A stretch of DNA of 40,858 nt from Bacteroidota bacterium (GCA_029561355.1 JAKQJD010000085.1:1-40858), one strand, 5' to 3'. Counted from the first letter of the stretch, positions 15,301 through 24,752 are shown. The notes: generated by a model from the letters alone, not told the origin. Numbers and translations are program-made.

Positions 15301-18300
15301 TCGTGGGTGTATGCCCAGCGTTCGGCTTTTTCGACGTCCGATTGTTTGCGCAAGGCGAAGTCAGCACCCGGCTTGAACAGCATTTTCAACTGTGTATTGG
15401 GCGATGTATTCCAGACACAGCGCCAGTACATGTATTTTTGATCGTCATCGCCATTGGAAACGTAGTTTTTTGCCTGCTGCACATCACCCAGCATTTTGCC
15501 GGTGCTCCAGTCGAAACTGCTGATAAAACCGGTTTGAAAAACGGGCCACTTCCCTGTCAGCAGCACTTTTTTCGTTTGCAAAACCGGCCTGAACATCAGG
15601 TCATACTGCGTTTCCTGTACAATCAGGTCATTGCCATTTACCTGGACTTCCTGGATGATATTGTTCAGGCCATCCATGAATTTGCCACTGATTTCCGGCG
15701 CGTTCAAGATACATAAATTGTTGAAAGAAAGGCTGTTACTACCGCTTACCCTGGTATAGAAAAGGCTCAAATTGGAACTGGTGGAGCCGGTATAATTAAA
15801 CGTATTGGGAATATACTGACCATTGAACCAGATGTGTACGTGGTTTTGCTGGAACAAAACCATCACCTGATACGCCGGATTTGAAAGTTGGGTCGTGTAA
15901 GTAAGGGTACTGAGCGTGGTTTGGGTGCTGCCATTGTAAAGGGAAAGGGTTACCTGATCCTGTCCGTTACTTCGGGCGATACGGGTCGTAAATTTGTAGT
16001 TACCTACTGAAAATCCATTTTCCAGGGTTGAATTACCGCTAAAAACGGGCAAAAACTGGTAAGAAACGCCAAAATTACTCCAGTCCGTCGGGTTCCATAG
16101 GCTTGGCATTCGCGCCGTATTGGTATTGTTCATATACATGCCATTCAAACTGAACTGCGCATACGATGCATTCGTCATAGTCCATCCATTCTGATCCGCC
16201 TCGTCATTGAATGCAAAGTAGTGCCCGCCATCCCGAGTTTCAATACTGAACGAACTATTGGGAATCAACGGATTATACTGCCCCGGTGCGGATGGGTTCA
16301 TGGCCGACATGAAGTCGGCCTGGAACGATAGCGGTACTTTCCCCGGCCCAATGGTTGCATACTGCTCTCCTTTCCAGTTGTACAGGAACCGCATATCGAC
16401 GCCGTTGTCATTCAGAATGGATTTCAATTGGTAATCCTCCATGTCATAAACGGACCCTGAAAAGGTGGATGTGGCGGGTAATAAACGAATGTCATCGAAG
16501 TAAACACTGGAAGTAGTGGCACCCTCCAGTTGGATTTTGATCTGGGTAATGCCCGGCGGAACGGTAAATGTGCGCTGTGCGGATTGCCAGTAGCTGGCAG
16601 TACCCGTCGGTGGCGTCATGGTTTGGCTGACGATGGTGGTACTACCCGTAACTGTCAATCTGATAGAACCCGTTGTAGCCAGGTACTGGAAAGAAATGGA
16701 GTAAGTATTACCGGGTGTTTCCCCCTGATTAAAAGGAATAGTAAAATAGGTGGTACCCTGGCTGGATGTTTCGCCTGAAAATGCATAAACAGCCGAGGCA
16801 GTAGCATGCAATGAAGGTGGAGGTGTTTCATACGGCTCAAAGCCATAATAAACTGAGTTGGCTGGAGTAGCATCGCTGAATGTAGCCGTGACGACCGGCG
16901 CCCTGTTCCACTTCTTATGCCATGCATCCTCTATTTCGGGCATGCTATATTGTTGCCAGGAAATCAGGGAGTCTGCCGATCGTGTCTGATAGGTGCGCCC
17001 ATAGGCATCGATAGCCATTATTTCATTGGTCTTCAGCCATGAAGCGGCATCGGGTGTCTGACGATTCAGGTGCCGCACGGCGGAGTATATCGTCGATGTG
17101 CTCATCTGTACTTTTGGTACATAGGAGGCGGTATTCAGCCATAAAGCGCCCAGGTTGCTACTACCTGTCGGTGTCATACTCGTCCAGGCGTTCAAAATGG
17201 CGGTATAGGTAACCCAGTCATCACTGACTCCTGTGGAATAACTGCTGACTGTTGCGGTTACTTCGTCGAGCATGTGCAAGCCGGTGCGACCCAGCGCCGG
17301 ATAAATTGAATCCGCGTAGATATACGTGTCCAGGTAAAGAACTTCCTGGTAAGTGCCGTCCGTATTTTCCAGATCGCGCGTGGTATGTTCGCTGACGACA
17401 CGCCCGTCAGATTTTCTGTTGTAGGTCTTGAACTCTCTGGCCACCCCTTGCTTAATGCTATAGTTGCGGTACAAAAACGGCAGCGGCATATTTCCGGCAT
17501 GGGCATCGGCGCCGGCAATCAAGAACGACTCTATCGATTCCAGTTCCTGATTGGCCTGTGTAAAAGAAGCGCCGTGGTAAGACAAGCCCAGGTACATGGT
17601 GTTTGTCACCTGCGTAGCGGGCAGTGTGGCCCCCACATTTTTATCCAGAAAAACGACTTTCAGGTCGTCGATGAAAAATTCGTTGATGTTTTTTCCACCG
17701 CCGGCGTTTAAAACTTCTATGGTAAAATCAAAGTCGTCGTGGGTGCTCGCCACATTGAACCACTTGTTGAACCGCAGATAGTGTTGGTCGGTGTAATAAC
17801 TGCCATTTACGGTAATGGTGGTGTCCCAATTTACAGAGCCGACATTTGCAGAAACAGAGAATTGTAAACCGGAAAACTGCGCACTACTGTAGTTAAAAGA
17901 AAGCAATACCTGATTGGTGCTGGAAGGTATATTCAGGTCTGAATCAGGCGATACCCGGGAGTAATGCCCATCGCAGGCGCTCAGGCCCAAAGCACCCGAA
18001 CCATTGTAGGCTACCTGACGCGAATCGTCGCTCACTGTAGGTGTCGGTTTGCAGGAACTGGAATGATCCAGGTTCAGCCAGTCGGCATAGTTTTCTCCCG
18101 GCTCAAACCCTGTTTTGTACACACCCCGCACCTGTTCATCCGGATAAAGCGTGTAATAATCGTCTGGAACATGCACCAGATCCGTCAAACTACCGCCATT
18201 AAAATAATGGTATATAATCCTGCCATTCAGCGTATTATGCGACCCGGAGACGCTCACATCATCCATGTAAAAATCATAATGGTTGAGCGAACGACCGCCT

Positions 18301-21300
18301 ACAATTTTAAAATCGAAGGAGACGGCATTGGCTGGCACGGCCTGTACAATTTCCACGGGTACCCAGTTGCCATAATTGTCGGAATCTATTTCGCGACTTC
18401 CTCCCGCCGAGCCATTGTTGATCGCTTTACCACGACTATCGTAAAACGTAATCGTCCAAAGGAATTCCACATCCAGACGGTCGTGGGTTTGAAAAAGATA
18501 GAAAGCAACCCGTACCGAATCTTCAGAGCCTGTCATGGCCACGGGCGTGCCGGCACTGGTATTTTCATACGAATGGAACGCCTTTTTATTGAGCGGAAAA
18601 ACCCTGGAATGAATGGTATTGTCTTCCACCAGCCCGTCGAACAAGTAACTTTTGGATCCCGAAAGTGCATAGTCGGAAGAAACATAATCCCGGTCCAGGT
18701 CTCTGAAAACCGGTTCACTTGCAGGGTTTTCAAAACTGGTACTTTGGTCGCCGATAAACTCATACATCTGATTTCCACCCGGAACGATTTCACATTCATT
18801 GAAATGCAGGTATTTATGATCGGAAGATGCCCGGGCGCCGGCATATTTCAGGCTGATAGGGCTGTATTGTTGTTGTGTCTGGTTGTTCAGGTTAAAAGTG
18901 GTGCCTGAAAAAGTATTGACGCCCGTAACAATTTGATATTGTCTGAACTGAACCGGAAGCAGGGTGTAACGATACTCCACAGCCCCGCCTTGAGGCGCCT
19001 GCATACTTTCCAGCGCCCCCGGGTAGTTGGTGTTGTTGTAGCGGAAATATACAGACGGTGCTGCCTGTTGATACTGTGCGGTAGTGTAGGGCGGCGGCGC
19101 TACATTTTGCAGGTAAGTTACCGTCGACAACTGGGTATAACTGGTGCCCGGGAAGCTTGCTCCGTAAGCGAACTGCATTTGTGTCTGCGGATACTGCATA
19201 CCTACGCTGGTGGAAACGATCACATTTTCAAGCGCCGATATACGCCCCGAGCCGTCATACGTGAAGTTCCAGGTGTTCAGGTCGGTCGTTTGTATTTGCT
19301 GCAGGCTGCCGTTTGTGTAGGTGAATTGAATGGAATCCCGCCCTTGCGTTTCCCTGATCAGATTCAGGTTCCATAAGTACCCTGGCTGGTTGTTATCGAG
19401 GTGATCGATAGCGGGAGTAGTAAAACGATACTGGGTGCCCTTTTCACTGACGAGTTGCCAGGTTCGGCTACCCGTTTGCTGTTGCAAACTACCCATCGTA
19501 ATGCTCCAGAGATGGTAACTGCCGGACGCCGCATACTGCACGCTGGTACTGGTCTGGCTCAGTTTTTTCAAAGGATACGTCTGATAACCGTCGAGCAGGT
19601 AATAAGTGGTATCCACCGCATTGTATGCTATTTTGGGGTAATCCATCAGTTTCCAACCCAGGCCGCCGAGGGCATTTTGGGTGAACAAAGGTGTGACGCC
19701 TGCGCCCCGGGAATTGTAAAATGCATTGAGCGAATAACCCAGAATGGGCCCACTCACTTCCATCAAATTGAAGGTCAGGTTAACGTCGCCGGTAAACAGG
19801 TTGACGTTTTTATAATTGTCGCCTGAATACAGGTTGGGAATCGGATAAGTCTGATCCGGATGCACGGTAACCGAAGGAGTGGGCAGAATTTGAGCCTGAA
19901 CGGCTACCGCATCCACTCCTTCACAGCCGTGGGCCTCATCATAACTGGATACGTAATAGGTTGTTGTTGAGCGCAATACAGGCGTTGTATAGGTTCGGCC
20001 GGTACCCAGCAAGGTCGTTTTTGATGCACTGGAGTACCAGTGGCAGGTAGTAGCGCCGTTTCCGGGCCATGCCTCCAGGGTCACCGTCGAGGCTCCATAT
20101 CGTTGCTGATCCCAGGTAGAGGGCGCTCCGATTACAGGGCTTACCGTAACAGTCACAGGGCTCCTTGCGGTACTTTCACAATGACCGGCGGGATTGGCAG
20201 ACGATACAAAAAACGTTTGTGTAGCGCTCGCGTTTGGTAAAGTCACAACAGTATCGGTATACACCGGCGTGCCGCCATCCATACTCGTGTACCAATAGCA
20301 GGTGGTCGCATGGGCGCCGGGGCGGGCGTGTAGTGTGGCCGGGCCGGGCACGCACAACAACGCGTCGGTGGTAACAGGAGCCGCAGTAACCGGATCGATG
20401 GTAACAGTAACGCTTGTTCTGGCAGCGCTTTCGCAAGCCGTAGCCGTATTGTAGGTACTTACGTGCCAGGATTTGGTTTGTTGCACCATGCCCGTATTGT
20501 ATGTGTTGCTCTGCGCCAGCACGCTGCTGCTACTGGTGTGATCGTACCACCTGCAAATATTGCCGTTGAGGCCCGGCGTAGCCGACAGTTCGAATGCCTG
20601 CGGCTGACAGGCGCTCTGTCCCTGTGCTGTCGGTGCTGCCGGCACAGGATTGATCGTAACGTTTGCAATACCGGAAGTCGTGCCGGTACAACCACCAGCG
20701 GACGCATAGGAATAAACCCTGTAATAAGTCGTTGCGGCAGGCGGCGGTGCAGGGGTATAAGAAGTGCCACTAGATACGTAATGCCCCATATTATCGTACC
20801 AGGTACAAGTATTGGCGCCGGAGGCCGGTGTGGCGGTCAGGGTAACCGACTGGCCCAAACACGCTGTAGCATTGTTGGTCTGAGGTGCGGGAAGATCGGG
20901 GAGCGCATTTATTTCTAAAATATTGGAGGTTACGACGCCTCTTGAAGTGGTCGCAACGACTTTGTATTGTCCGGATTGAGTAACGGTATATTCCTGCTCA
21001 CGTGCATAGGAAATTACGCTGTTGTTTCGATACCACTGAAAGGTTGTCGCTGCCGGATAGGTGTATGCCTTTAAAGTAGTGGTGCCGCCCGAACAAATGG
21101 TGTCATTTCCTTGATTATCAATATAAGCCACTACATCGGAGCCCGGTAAGGTGACCGTACCTTCCGATGAAAAACTACCTGCCTGACTGGCCGGGTTCTG
21201 CGCCTGTACAGCCCAGTGGTAGGTGCCGGATGCCAGCCCCTTCAAATATAGTTTATGGTTATGGCCCGCATTGCCATCGTTTACAACCTGCCGGGAGCCG

Positions 21301-22679
21301 GTGGCCGTCGCGGACATAGGGCTTACTATATCGATGCCGCCGGTGCTCGTTCCTGTACGTACATTAAAAGTTGTACCATCCAGATTGCTGCCCCAGCCGG
21401 TTGGATTATCCCAGGTCAACAGAACATCATTGCCGAGTTTGTACGCCATCATCCCGCCTGGAGTGGCTGGAAGCGTTGCGGCCGTTGACTGGTTAAACAT
21501 TAAGGGATAACTCCTTCCCGCTCCAATCAGATCGGGCTTATGGTCGCCATTGCAATCGCCCGCTTCCAAAAAAACACCATCAAGCGATTGAGTAAGTGTG
21601 AATTGATTCACGCCTGTTTGTAGATATACGCCTCCGCCATTCTGACCCATACTGGCGATATCTGCCTTGCCGTCGCCATTGAAATCACTCCACACCAGAT
21701 TACCCGGATAATTTTGCGTAGGCGACACGTTTATCGCAAGAAAAGTACCATCGTGCTGGTTGCGGTTCACTTGAAACACCAGCCCGTTGGCGCTGTGGCC
21801 CTGCAATGCGAGGTCGAGATATCCGTCGTTGTCAAAATCTTTCCAGGCAGCATACCCGGCCGTTACACCGGTCAGTCCCGCATTGATATTTGTAAAAGTG
21901 CCATTGCCATTGTTTTTATAAATGGCTGTAACACTCTCATCTCCCTGCATACCGTTTGCAACTTGTGTGGTTTGTCCACAAATCAATACATCGGGGTCGC
22001 CGTCGTTGTCGTAATCGCCCCATTTTGCATTACCATAGTTCAGTATAGGTAAACTGGTGGTCACAGACGTAAAGGTATTGTTCCCGTCATTGCGATACAG
22101 CAAGGTGCTGACCGTACTGGAAGTATAGTTGCCGCTGACTCCGGTGACCAACAAATCCGGGTCGCCATCATTGTCGTAGTCGGCCCAGTCCATGCCTCCG
22201 TATTGCAGCGGCGAAAGTTCTATGGGCGCAGCAAAAGTGCCATTGCCCTGATTGCGATAGATTTGCAGATGGGCGACTCTCGTAGTGTTCAAAGAGGCGA
22301 CATAGACATATTCCCCCATTATGGCAATATCCAGAAACCCGTCCCGATTGTAGTCGACCCAGGCAATCGCTCCATTAGTCAGACCGGTAAACGAGTTGGC
22401 TGTATTTAAGGTAAATGTGCCCGTACCATTGTTTCTATACAGGCTGGTAAAAGAAGATTGACTACCGTTGTTGGAACCGCCGGTATAGTTTCCCAGGCCC
22501 CCAACCAATACATCCAGGTCGCCATCATTGTCATAATCGCCGAAAGCACCTTGCGAGACCGGGCCCGGCAGGCCGAAAATACAATTATTACAGGTTGAAA
22601 ATCCGGAGGTTTGAGCCTCCACAGGAATAAAAGCAAAACAGAAAGCAGATAAGGTGGAAAAAATGAAACGAAGCAACAT
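12369..22679 (-). CDS. Giant secreted Rhs/YD-repeat protein with FG-GAP head, Ig-like repeats and toxin-like tip
   Basis: 3436 residues from the ATG at 22677-22679, which begins a good signal peptide (LLRFIFSTLSAFCFAFIPVEAQ); 65 further in-frame upstream residues look non-coding. Residues 40-400: seven FG-GAP/VCBS units with calcium-binding loops (DYDNDGDLD, DYNRDGFLD, DFDNDGYLD, DFNGDGKAD), enough for a seven-bladed propeller. 400-510: fibronectin-III-like. 515-930: Ig-like domain and four CHU_C-associated repeats (CxWY...TYYVSS). From about 935: Rhs shell with YD repeats, interrupted by at least three jelly-roll modules ending in (M/I/F)DD(V/L/I) near 1470, 1670 and 2057 and a LamG-like stretch near 2190-2330. 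3138-3200: RHS core (TGQEYDRESRLHYFRARMYDP ... DPTG). The last 235 residues are a variable tip. Rhs shells encapsulate a toxin released by self-cleavage. No type IX sorting domain ends the protein. No frameshift was seen. Confidence 0.92.
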   Translation of the reverse strand: MLLRFIFSTLSAFCFAFIPVEAQTSGFSTCNNCIFGLPGPVSQGAFGDYDNDGDLDVLVGGLGNYTGGSNNGSQSSFTSLYRNNGTGTFTLNTANSFTGLTNGAIAWVDYNRDGFLDIAIMGEYVYVASLNTTRVAHLQIYRNQGNGTFAAPIELSPLQYGGMDWADYDNDGDPDLLVTGVSGNYTSSTVSTLLYRNDGNNTFTSVTTSLPILNYGNAKWGDYDNDGDPDVLICGQTTQVANGMQGDESVTAIYKNNGNGTFTNINAGLTGVTAGYAAWKDFDNDGYLDLALQGHSANGLVFQVNRNQHDGTFLAINVSPTQNYPGNLVWSDFNGDGKADIASMGQNGGGVYLQTGVNQFTLTQSLDGVFLEAGDCNGDHKPDLIGAGRSYPLMFNQSTAATLPATPGGMMAYKLGNDVLLTWDNPTGWGSNLDGTTFNVRTGTSTGGIDIVSPMSATATGSRQVVNDGNAGHNHKLYLKGLASGTYHWAVQAQNPASQAGSFSSEGTVTLPGSDVVAYIDNQGNDTICSGGTTTLKAYTYPAATTFQWYRNNSVISYAREQEYTVTQSGQYKVVATTSRGVVTSNILEINALPDLPAPQTNNATACLGQSVTLTATPASGANTCTWYDNMGHYVSSGTSYTPAPPPAATTYYRVYSYASAGGCTGTTSGIANVTINPVPAAPTAQGQSACQPQAFELSATPGLNGNICRWYDHTSSSSVLAQSNTYNTGMVQQTKSWHVSTYNTATACESAARTSVTVTIDPVTAAPVTTDALLCVPGPATLHARPGAHATTCYWYTSMDGGTPVYTDTVVTLPNASATQTFFVSSANPAGHCESTARSPVTVTVSPVIGAPSTWDQQRYGASTVTLEAWPGNGATTCHWYSSASKTTLLGTGRTYTTPVLRSTTTYYVSSYDEAHGCEGVDAVAVQAQILPTPSVTVHPDQTYPIPNLYSGDNYKNVNLFTGDVNLTFNLMEVSGPILGYSLNAFYNSRGAGVTPLFTQNALGGLGWKLMDYPKIAYNAVDTTYYLLDGYQTYPLKKLSQTSTSVQYAASGSYHLWSITMGSLQQQTGSRTWQLVSEKGTQYRFTTPAIDHLDNNQPGYLWNLNLIRETQGRDSIQFTYTNGSLQQIQTTDLNTWNFTYDGSGRISALENVIVSTSVGMQYPQTQMQFAYGASFPGTSYTQLSTVTYLQNVAPPPYTTAQYQQAAPSVYFRYNNTNYPGALESMQAPQGGAVEYRYTLLPVQFRQYQIVTGVNTFSGTTFNLNNQTQQQYSPISLKYAGARASSDHKYLHFNECEIVPGGNQMYEFIGDQSTSFENPASEPVFRDLDRDYVSSDYALSGSKSYLFDGLVEDNTIHSRVFPLNKKAFHSYENTSAGTPVAMTGSEDSVRVAFYLFQTHDRLDVEFLWTITFYDSRGKAINNGSAGGSREIDSDNYGNWVPVEIVQAVPANAVSFDFKIVGGRSLNHYDFYMDDVSVSGSHNTLNGRIIYHYFNGGSLTDLVHVPDDYYTLYPDEQVRGVYKTGFEPGENYADWLNLDHSSSCKPTPTVSDDSRQVAYNGSGALGLSACDGHYSRVSPDSDLNIPSSTNQVLLSFNYSSAQFSGLQFSVSANVGSVNWDTTITVNGSYYTDQHYLRFNKWFNVASTHDDFDFTIEVLNAGGGKNINEFFIDDLKVVFLDKNVGATLPATQVTNTMYLGLSYHGASFTQANQELESIESFLIAGADAHAGNMPLPFLYRNYSIKQGVAREFKTYNRKSDGRVVSEHTTRDLENTDGTYQEVLYLDTYIYADSIYPALGRTGLHMLDEVTATVSSYSTGVSDDWVTYTAILNAWTSMTPTGSSNLGALWLNTASYVPKVQMSTSTIYSAVRHLNRQTPDAASWLKTNEIMAIDAYGRTYQTRSADSLISWQQYSMPEIEDAWHKKWNRAPVVTATFSDATPANSVYYGFEPYETPPPSLHATASAVYAFSGETSSQGTTYFTIPFNQGETPGNTYSISFQYLATTGSIRLTVTGSTTIVSQTMTPPTGTASYWQSAQRTFTVPPGITQIKIQLEGATTSSVYFDDIRLLPATSTFSGSVYDMEDYQLKSILNDNGVDMRFLYNWKGEQYATIGPGKVPLSFQADFMSAMNPSAPGQYNPLIPNSSFSIETRDGGHYFAFNDEADQNGWTMTNASYAQFSLNGMYMNNTNTARMPSLWNPTDWSNFGVSYQFLPVFSGNSTLENGFSVGNYKFTTRIARSNGQDQVTLSLYNGSTQTTLSTLTYTTQLSNPAYQVMVLFQQNHVHIWFNGQYIPNTFNYTGSTSSNLSLFYTRVSGSNSLSFNNLCILNAPEISGKFMDGLNNIIQEVQVNGNDLIVQETQYDLMFRPVLQTKKVLLTGKWPVFQTGFISSFDWSTGKMLGDVQQAKNYVSNGDDDQKYMYWRCVWNTSPNTQLKMLFKPGADFALRKQSDVEKAERWAYTHEEQIFSAIKYSLDLAQIIVDPEAAPFIIGMDVLGLVRKHFRKSTDNVQKEQAITSKFYNPLQQQIQIKLPLANTPKHTKPEHILTYGYDFNGNMTVRTAPESDTTKMVYDIMGRLRFSRTAEMGNSITYYKYDRWGRAIEKGIFSGIWNQTTLQQHAADPSYPNTGTTVQSKYYYDGSEGTHVYLAPYRGQLTRTESYESNTVANSVTFTYDLNGNLIQTAQLISGTVSPGTYTTQYQYDVSGNIKLIQYPVWNNSPFKVSYTYDYVGNMSNIGDQTTANAYASYEWNPDGSLYHEKLMQTNQHVLPVWHWYNAPGWKNYSGYGDTLRLPGLHWTWWGGLWPKVNYSFSMFSEQQDYNFLTDWWSDLWGQTYYNGNVASSTYVPATGNPASSLEQGYLYNDYGNLESYYSSYANESFLSSVVGDIVDAYLRDTLVYDLNGNLALRNFGKQLEFLSFKDEQYAGACYQYKISDSHNRPNYMAYSEYSTYSYFNYFLYDTLFVQYNKNGNVNLQQWKHRNISVLKGHPGSVAYQYWKRYDWNLFGQLSSLSKRDTENDSTYVSFHYDNLGMRLQKQVKWYYGSALQKSQNTTYLRNTNGDPMMEIITGGTRDTVKYYIWGPNGIEVMTLNDRYTTNSWFVLKDRLGSAKQLVNRATRAVDEYYATDEYGLLNMDDSKFSGLFNYIYTGQEYDRESRLHYFRARMYDPFSKMFLSPDPAGSNPATPYAYVENDPVNSTDPTGKIPFDAVFDATIKEERIAKTEFEKTTTKALMNMLPTTAEGAVKAENRKAMVEFRRRFNDLSCRRAEFDELLWSNHQKMKSILRPGGKHEMMPVASWYDLRELGIKLDDIQIFSHPTGETIFQVVDPLNDICDWGDEVVHGRSIHYNNKSDFGIGLQEMGYNEQYKTIGSGKAHNEIFDRVRYARENNYSRSQFLDLMEVWMRGDTDYIEIFDHSFTRVHEDHLDPWLKKLNTIRTRHY

Positions 22680-23037
22680 AACTGTTGAATTAGAGTATGA
22701 ACAAATGAGGTGGGATGACCCGAAGCAATAAAATGGCCCTTCTGTATAGGTAGCATACCAGTACAGAAAACAGGTGTGGTGAGTGTTGTGGAATAAAAAA
22801 TAGAGTAGCCAACCGGGAATTACCCGGTCACGTGAGCGCTCGTAAATGGAGGAAGAAGATATAAAACACGACAAAGGTCTTTGTCATATGACCTCCTGGG
22901 AAGTTATATGACAAAGACCTCTAATGAATTAAATGATAAGCGTGTCGTACATCACTAATTGATTACGGCACCAAAGTAGGACTAACTTGCTTAAAATAAA
23001 AAGAATATACTATTATTTTTTAACATTATAGTTGACG
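22680..23037. other. Rhs upstream region with a hairpin; no gene seen
   Basis: This 358-bp AT-rich gap precedes the Rhs start and follows the PlsC-like gene's stop. It contains a hairpin at 22875-22920. On the minus strand TACTTTG near 22975-22981 resembles a shortened -7 box. No supported ORF lies here; the open frame extending the Rhs gene upstream has no coding character. Confidence 0.6.
22875..22920. repeat. Hairpin with perfect 15-bp arms upstream of the Rhs gene
   Basis: aggtctttgtcatat (22875-22889) and its exact complement (22906-22920) flank a 16-nt loop. The left arm plus the first loop bases also form a smaller palindrome (AGGTC...GACCT). It lies about 200 nt upstream of the Rhs start and could be an operator or a 5'-leader structure. 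Confidence 0.7.
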
Positions 23038-23775
23038 TTACCGGTCAGCCTCTATCGCTGCCCACTCCGCCAGTTTCCCGTCGATCACCGCACCTGTTTT
23101 TTCCATGAGCACTGTTGCATCTCTTTCCAGCAAGGGCTCTCCAAAATGGAGCCGTACCGGCAATTCTTTTTTGCCGAACACCCGGATAAAATGCGCAATA
23201 AACGATTCATTACCCACCCAGGCGTCCGATTTGTCCGGATAACTGATCGCCACCGGAATTACCCCGACACCCAGTTCTGCTGCCGTCTGAAATGCGCCGG
23301 GACGCAACGGAAGCATCCGCGGCTGATCCGAAGTAGTACCTTCCGGGTAAATAAGCACCGGTTTCCCTTCCGAAAGCGCTTTCCGGATAGCCGCACGGGT
23401 ATCGGCCCTGCTTTCCTTGTTTTCGCGGGTGACGAATAAAATGCCGGTCACTTTTACCCCGAAACCGAACAGGGGCCATTTGGATACCTCCGCTTTGGCG
23501 ACCGGCAAAAACGCCACTACCCGCGCTTTCACCACCGGATCGATGTAACTCTGGTGGTTGCAGATATAGAGGTAGTTGCCGTCGCGGGCAACCCCCGTTT
23601 GTTCCACCCGTACCTTCAGGAATCGCACCAGCGCCGCCGCTATACGCTGCCGGCGGCGGATGGCCCACATGACGTCTTTTTTTAAAATGGCGACTCCGAT
23701 GGCAATTGGAATGAGGTGCAACGAAATGATCGTTGCCATGCCCAGCAGGCGGTAATACGTTCTTATTTGCGACAT
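23038..23775 (-). CDS. PlsC-family 1-acyl-glycerol-3-phosphate (or lyso-aminolipid) O-acyltransferase
   Basis: 245 residues. One N-terminal membrane helix (about 12-32). The catalytic HX4D motif is NHQSYID (H74, D79) and the substrate-binding motif is YPEGTTS (143-149); both are intact. PlsC enzymes transfer an acyl chain to lysophosphatidate at the inner membrane. In aminolipid pathways a PlsC homologue (OlsA/GlsA) O-acylates the lyso-lipid made by OlsB/GlsB. Its ATG is one base after the stop of the OlsB/GlsB-like gene, which argues for the aminolipid role. General phosphatidate synthesis remains possible. Confidence 0.9.
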   Translation of the reverse strand: MSQIRTYYRLLGMATIISLHLIPIAIGVAILKKDVMWAIRRRQRIAAALVRFLKVRVEQTGVARDGNYLYICNHQSYIDPVVKARVVAFLPVAKAEVSKWPLFGFGVKVTGILFVTRENKESRADTRAAIRKALSEGKPVLIYPEGTTSDQPRMLPLRPGAFQTAAELGVGVIPVAISYPDKSDAWVGNESFIAHFIRVFGKKELPVRLHFGEPLLERDATVLMEKTGAVIDGKLAEWAAIEADR

Positions 23776-23776
23776 G

Positions 23777-24721
23777 TTAGCCGTGTCTTTGCAGGTTTTC
23801 GATAGTAGATGCGGGCAGGTCGTTCATATCCAGGATCATGAAGCCGTCCAGGCAGTCTGAAAAATTGGGATCCAGGTTGAAGCCGATAAACCGCGCATTC
23901 TGCCGGAGGTATTGCCGCAGCAAAACCGGGAGGCGGGCGCCTTTCGTTTCCACGCCCTCTATAAATTTGTCCAGTGTAGCCAGGTCGCCGGCCATACTTT
24001 CGATCAGCCGGCTGATGTCCACGTCTTTTTCCGATTCCACCTTGAATGGCGTACGGGGGCTCAGGTGCGCTGCCAGTGATTCATTGTAATAGTTTTGTTC
24101 GAGAAAGCCGACCATGAGTCCGCGTGCAAGGTCGGAAAACTGCCGGCTGATGCTCACCGGGCCCAAAATATAACGATACTGCGGATGCTGCAACAGGAAA
24201 GCCAGAATACCTTTCCACAGCAAAAACAACGGCAGGGGCTTACGCTGGTATGCTTCCACAATATAGGAGCGACCGAGTTCCAGCGCCTGGCCCAGAATCG
24301 GAAAAAAGCCTTCCCGAATATGAAAAAGGGAAGAAATGTAAAACCCGTCCACGCCATATTTGGGAAAAATCTCTTCGCCGCAGCCCAGCCTATACCCGCC
24401 GGCAATACACTCCGCCGTTTTATCCCAGATGATCAGTTGGCGGTAATACGCGTCGAATTCGTCGAGGTCGCGGCTGCGGCCCGTTCCTTCGCCCACGCTG
24501 CGGAAGGTCACCTCGCGCAGGCGACCGATTTCCAGCAACACGTTCGGAATGTGTGCGCTTCCGGCTACGAACACTTCGTAATTCGATTGTTCGAACGTCA
24601 GGTGTTGCCGGCGCAGGAATGCTATTTCTGCGGTCAACAGGCTGTGTTCAACCGGTAGCGCAACCGGCTCGGGAGCGGGTTTTTGCAGTATGCGGGGGGT
24701 AGTACATTCTGAGTTTACCAT
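23777..24721 (-). CDS. OlsB/GlsB-like N-acyltransferase (GNAT/hemolysin-type)
   Basis: 314 residues. The segment EVFVAGSAHIPNVLLEIGRLREVTFRSVGEGTGRSRDLDEFD...YYRQLIIWDKTAECIAGGYRLG is typical of the acyl-ACP-dependent N-acyltransferases that include OlsB (ornithine lipid) and GlsB (glycine lipid of Bacteroides). It should attach a 3-hydroxy fatty acid to the amino group of an amino acid. The family is often labelled 'hemolysin'. The C-terminal half (about 170-310) is longer than in minimal OlsB proteins but usual in Bacteroidota. Stop (23777-23779) and the next ATG are separated by one base, so the two acyltransferases are translationally coupled. Glycine is the likelier substrate in this phylum, by family knowledge. 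Confidence 0.82.
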   Translation of the reverse strand: MVNSECTTPRILQKPAPEPVALPVEHSLLTAEIAFLRRQHLTFEQSNYEVFVAGSAHIPNVLLEIGRLREVTFRSVGEGTGRSRDLDEFDAYYRQLIIWDKTAECIAGGYRLGCGEEIFPKYGVDGFYISSLFHIREGFFPILGQALELGRSYIVEAYQRKPLPLFLLWKGILAFLLQHPQYRYILGPVSISRQFSDLARGLMVGFLEQNYYNESLAAHLSPRTPFKVESEKDVDISRLIESMAGDLATLDKFIEGVETKGARLPVLLRQYLRQNARFIGFNLDPNFSDCLDGFMILDMNDLPASTIENLQRHG

Positions 24722-24752
24722 GAGGCTATGATGAACTGGACATTCGTTAACT

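Noticed and set aside
22680..22874. 65-residue N-terminal extension of the Rhs protein
   Set aside because: It would bury an ideal signal peptide and has Cys/Ser/Tyr-rich low-quality sequence; the ATG at 22679 is better.
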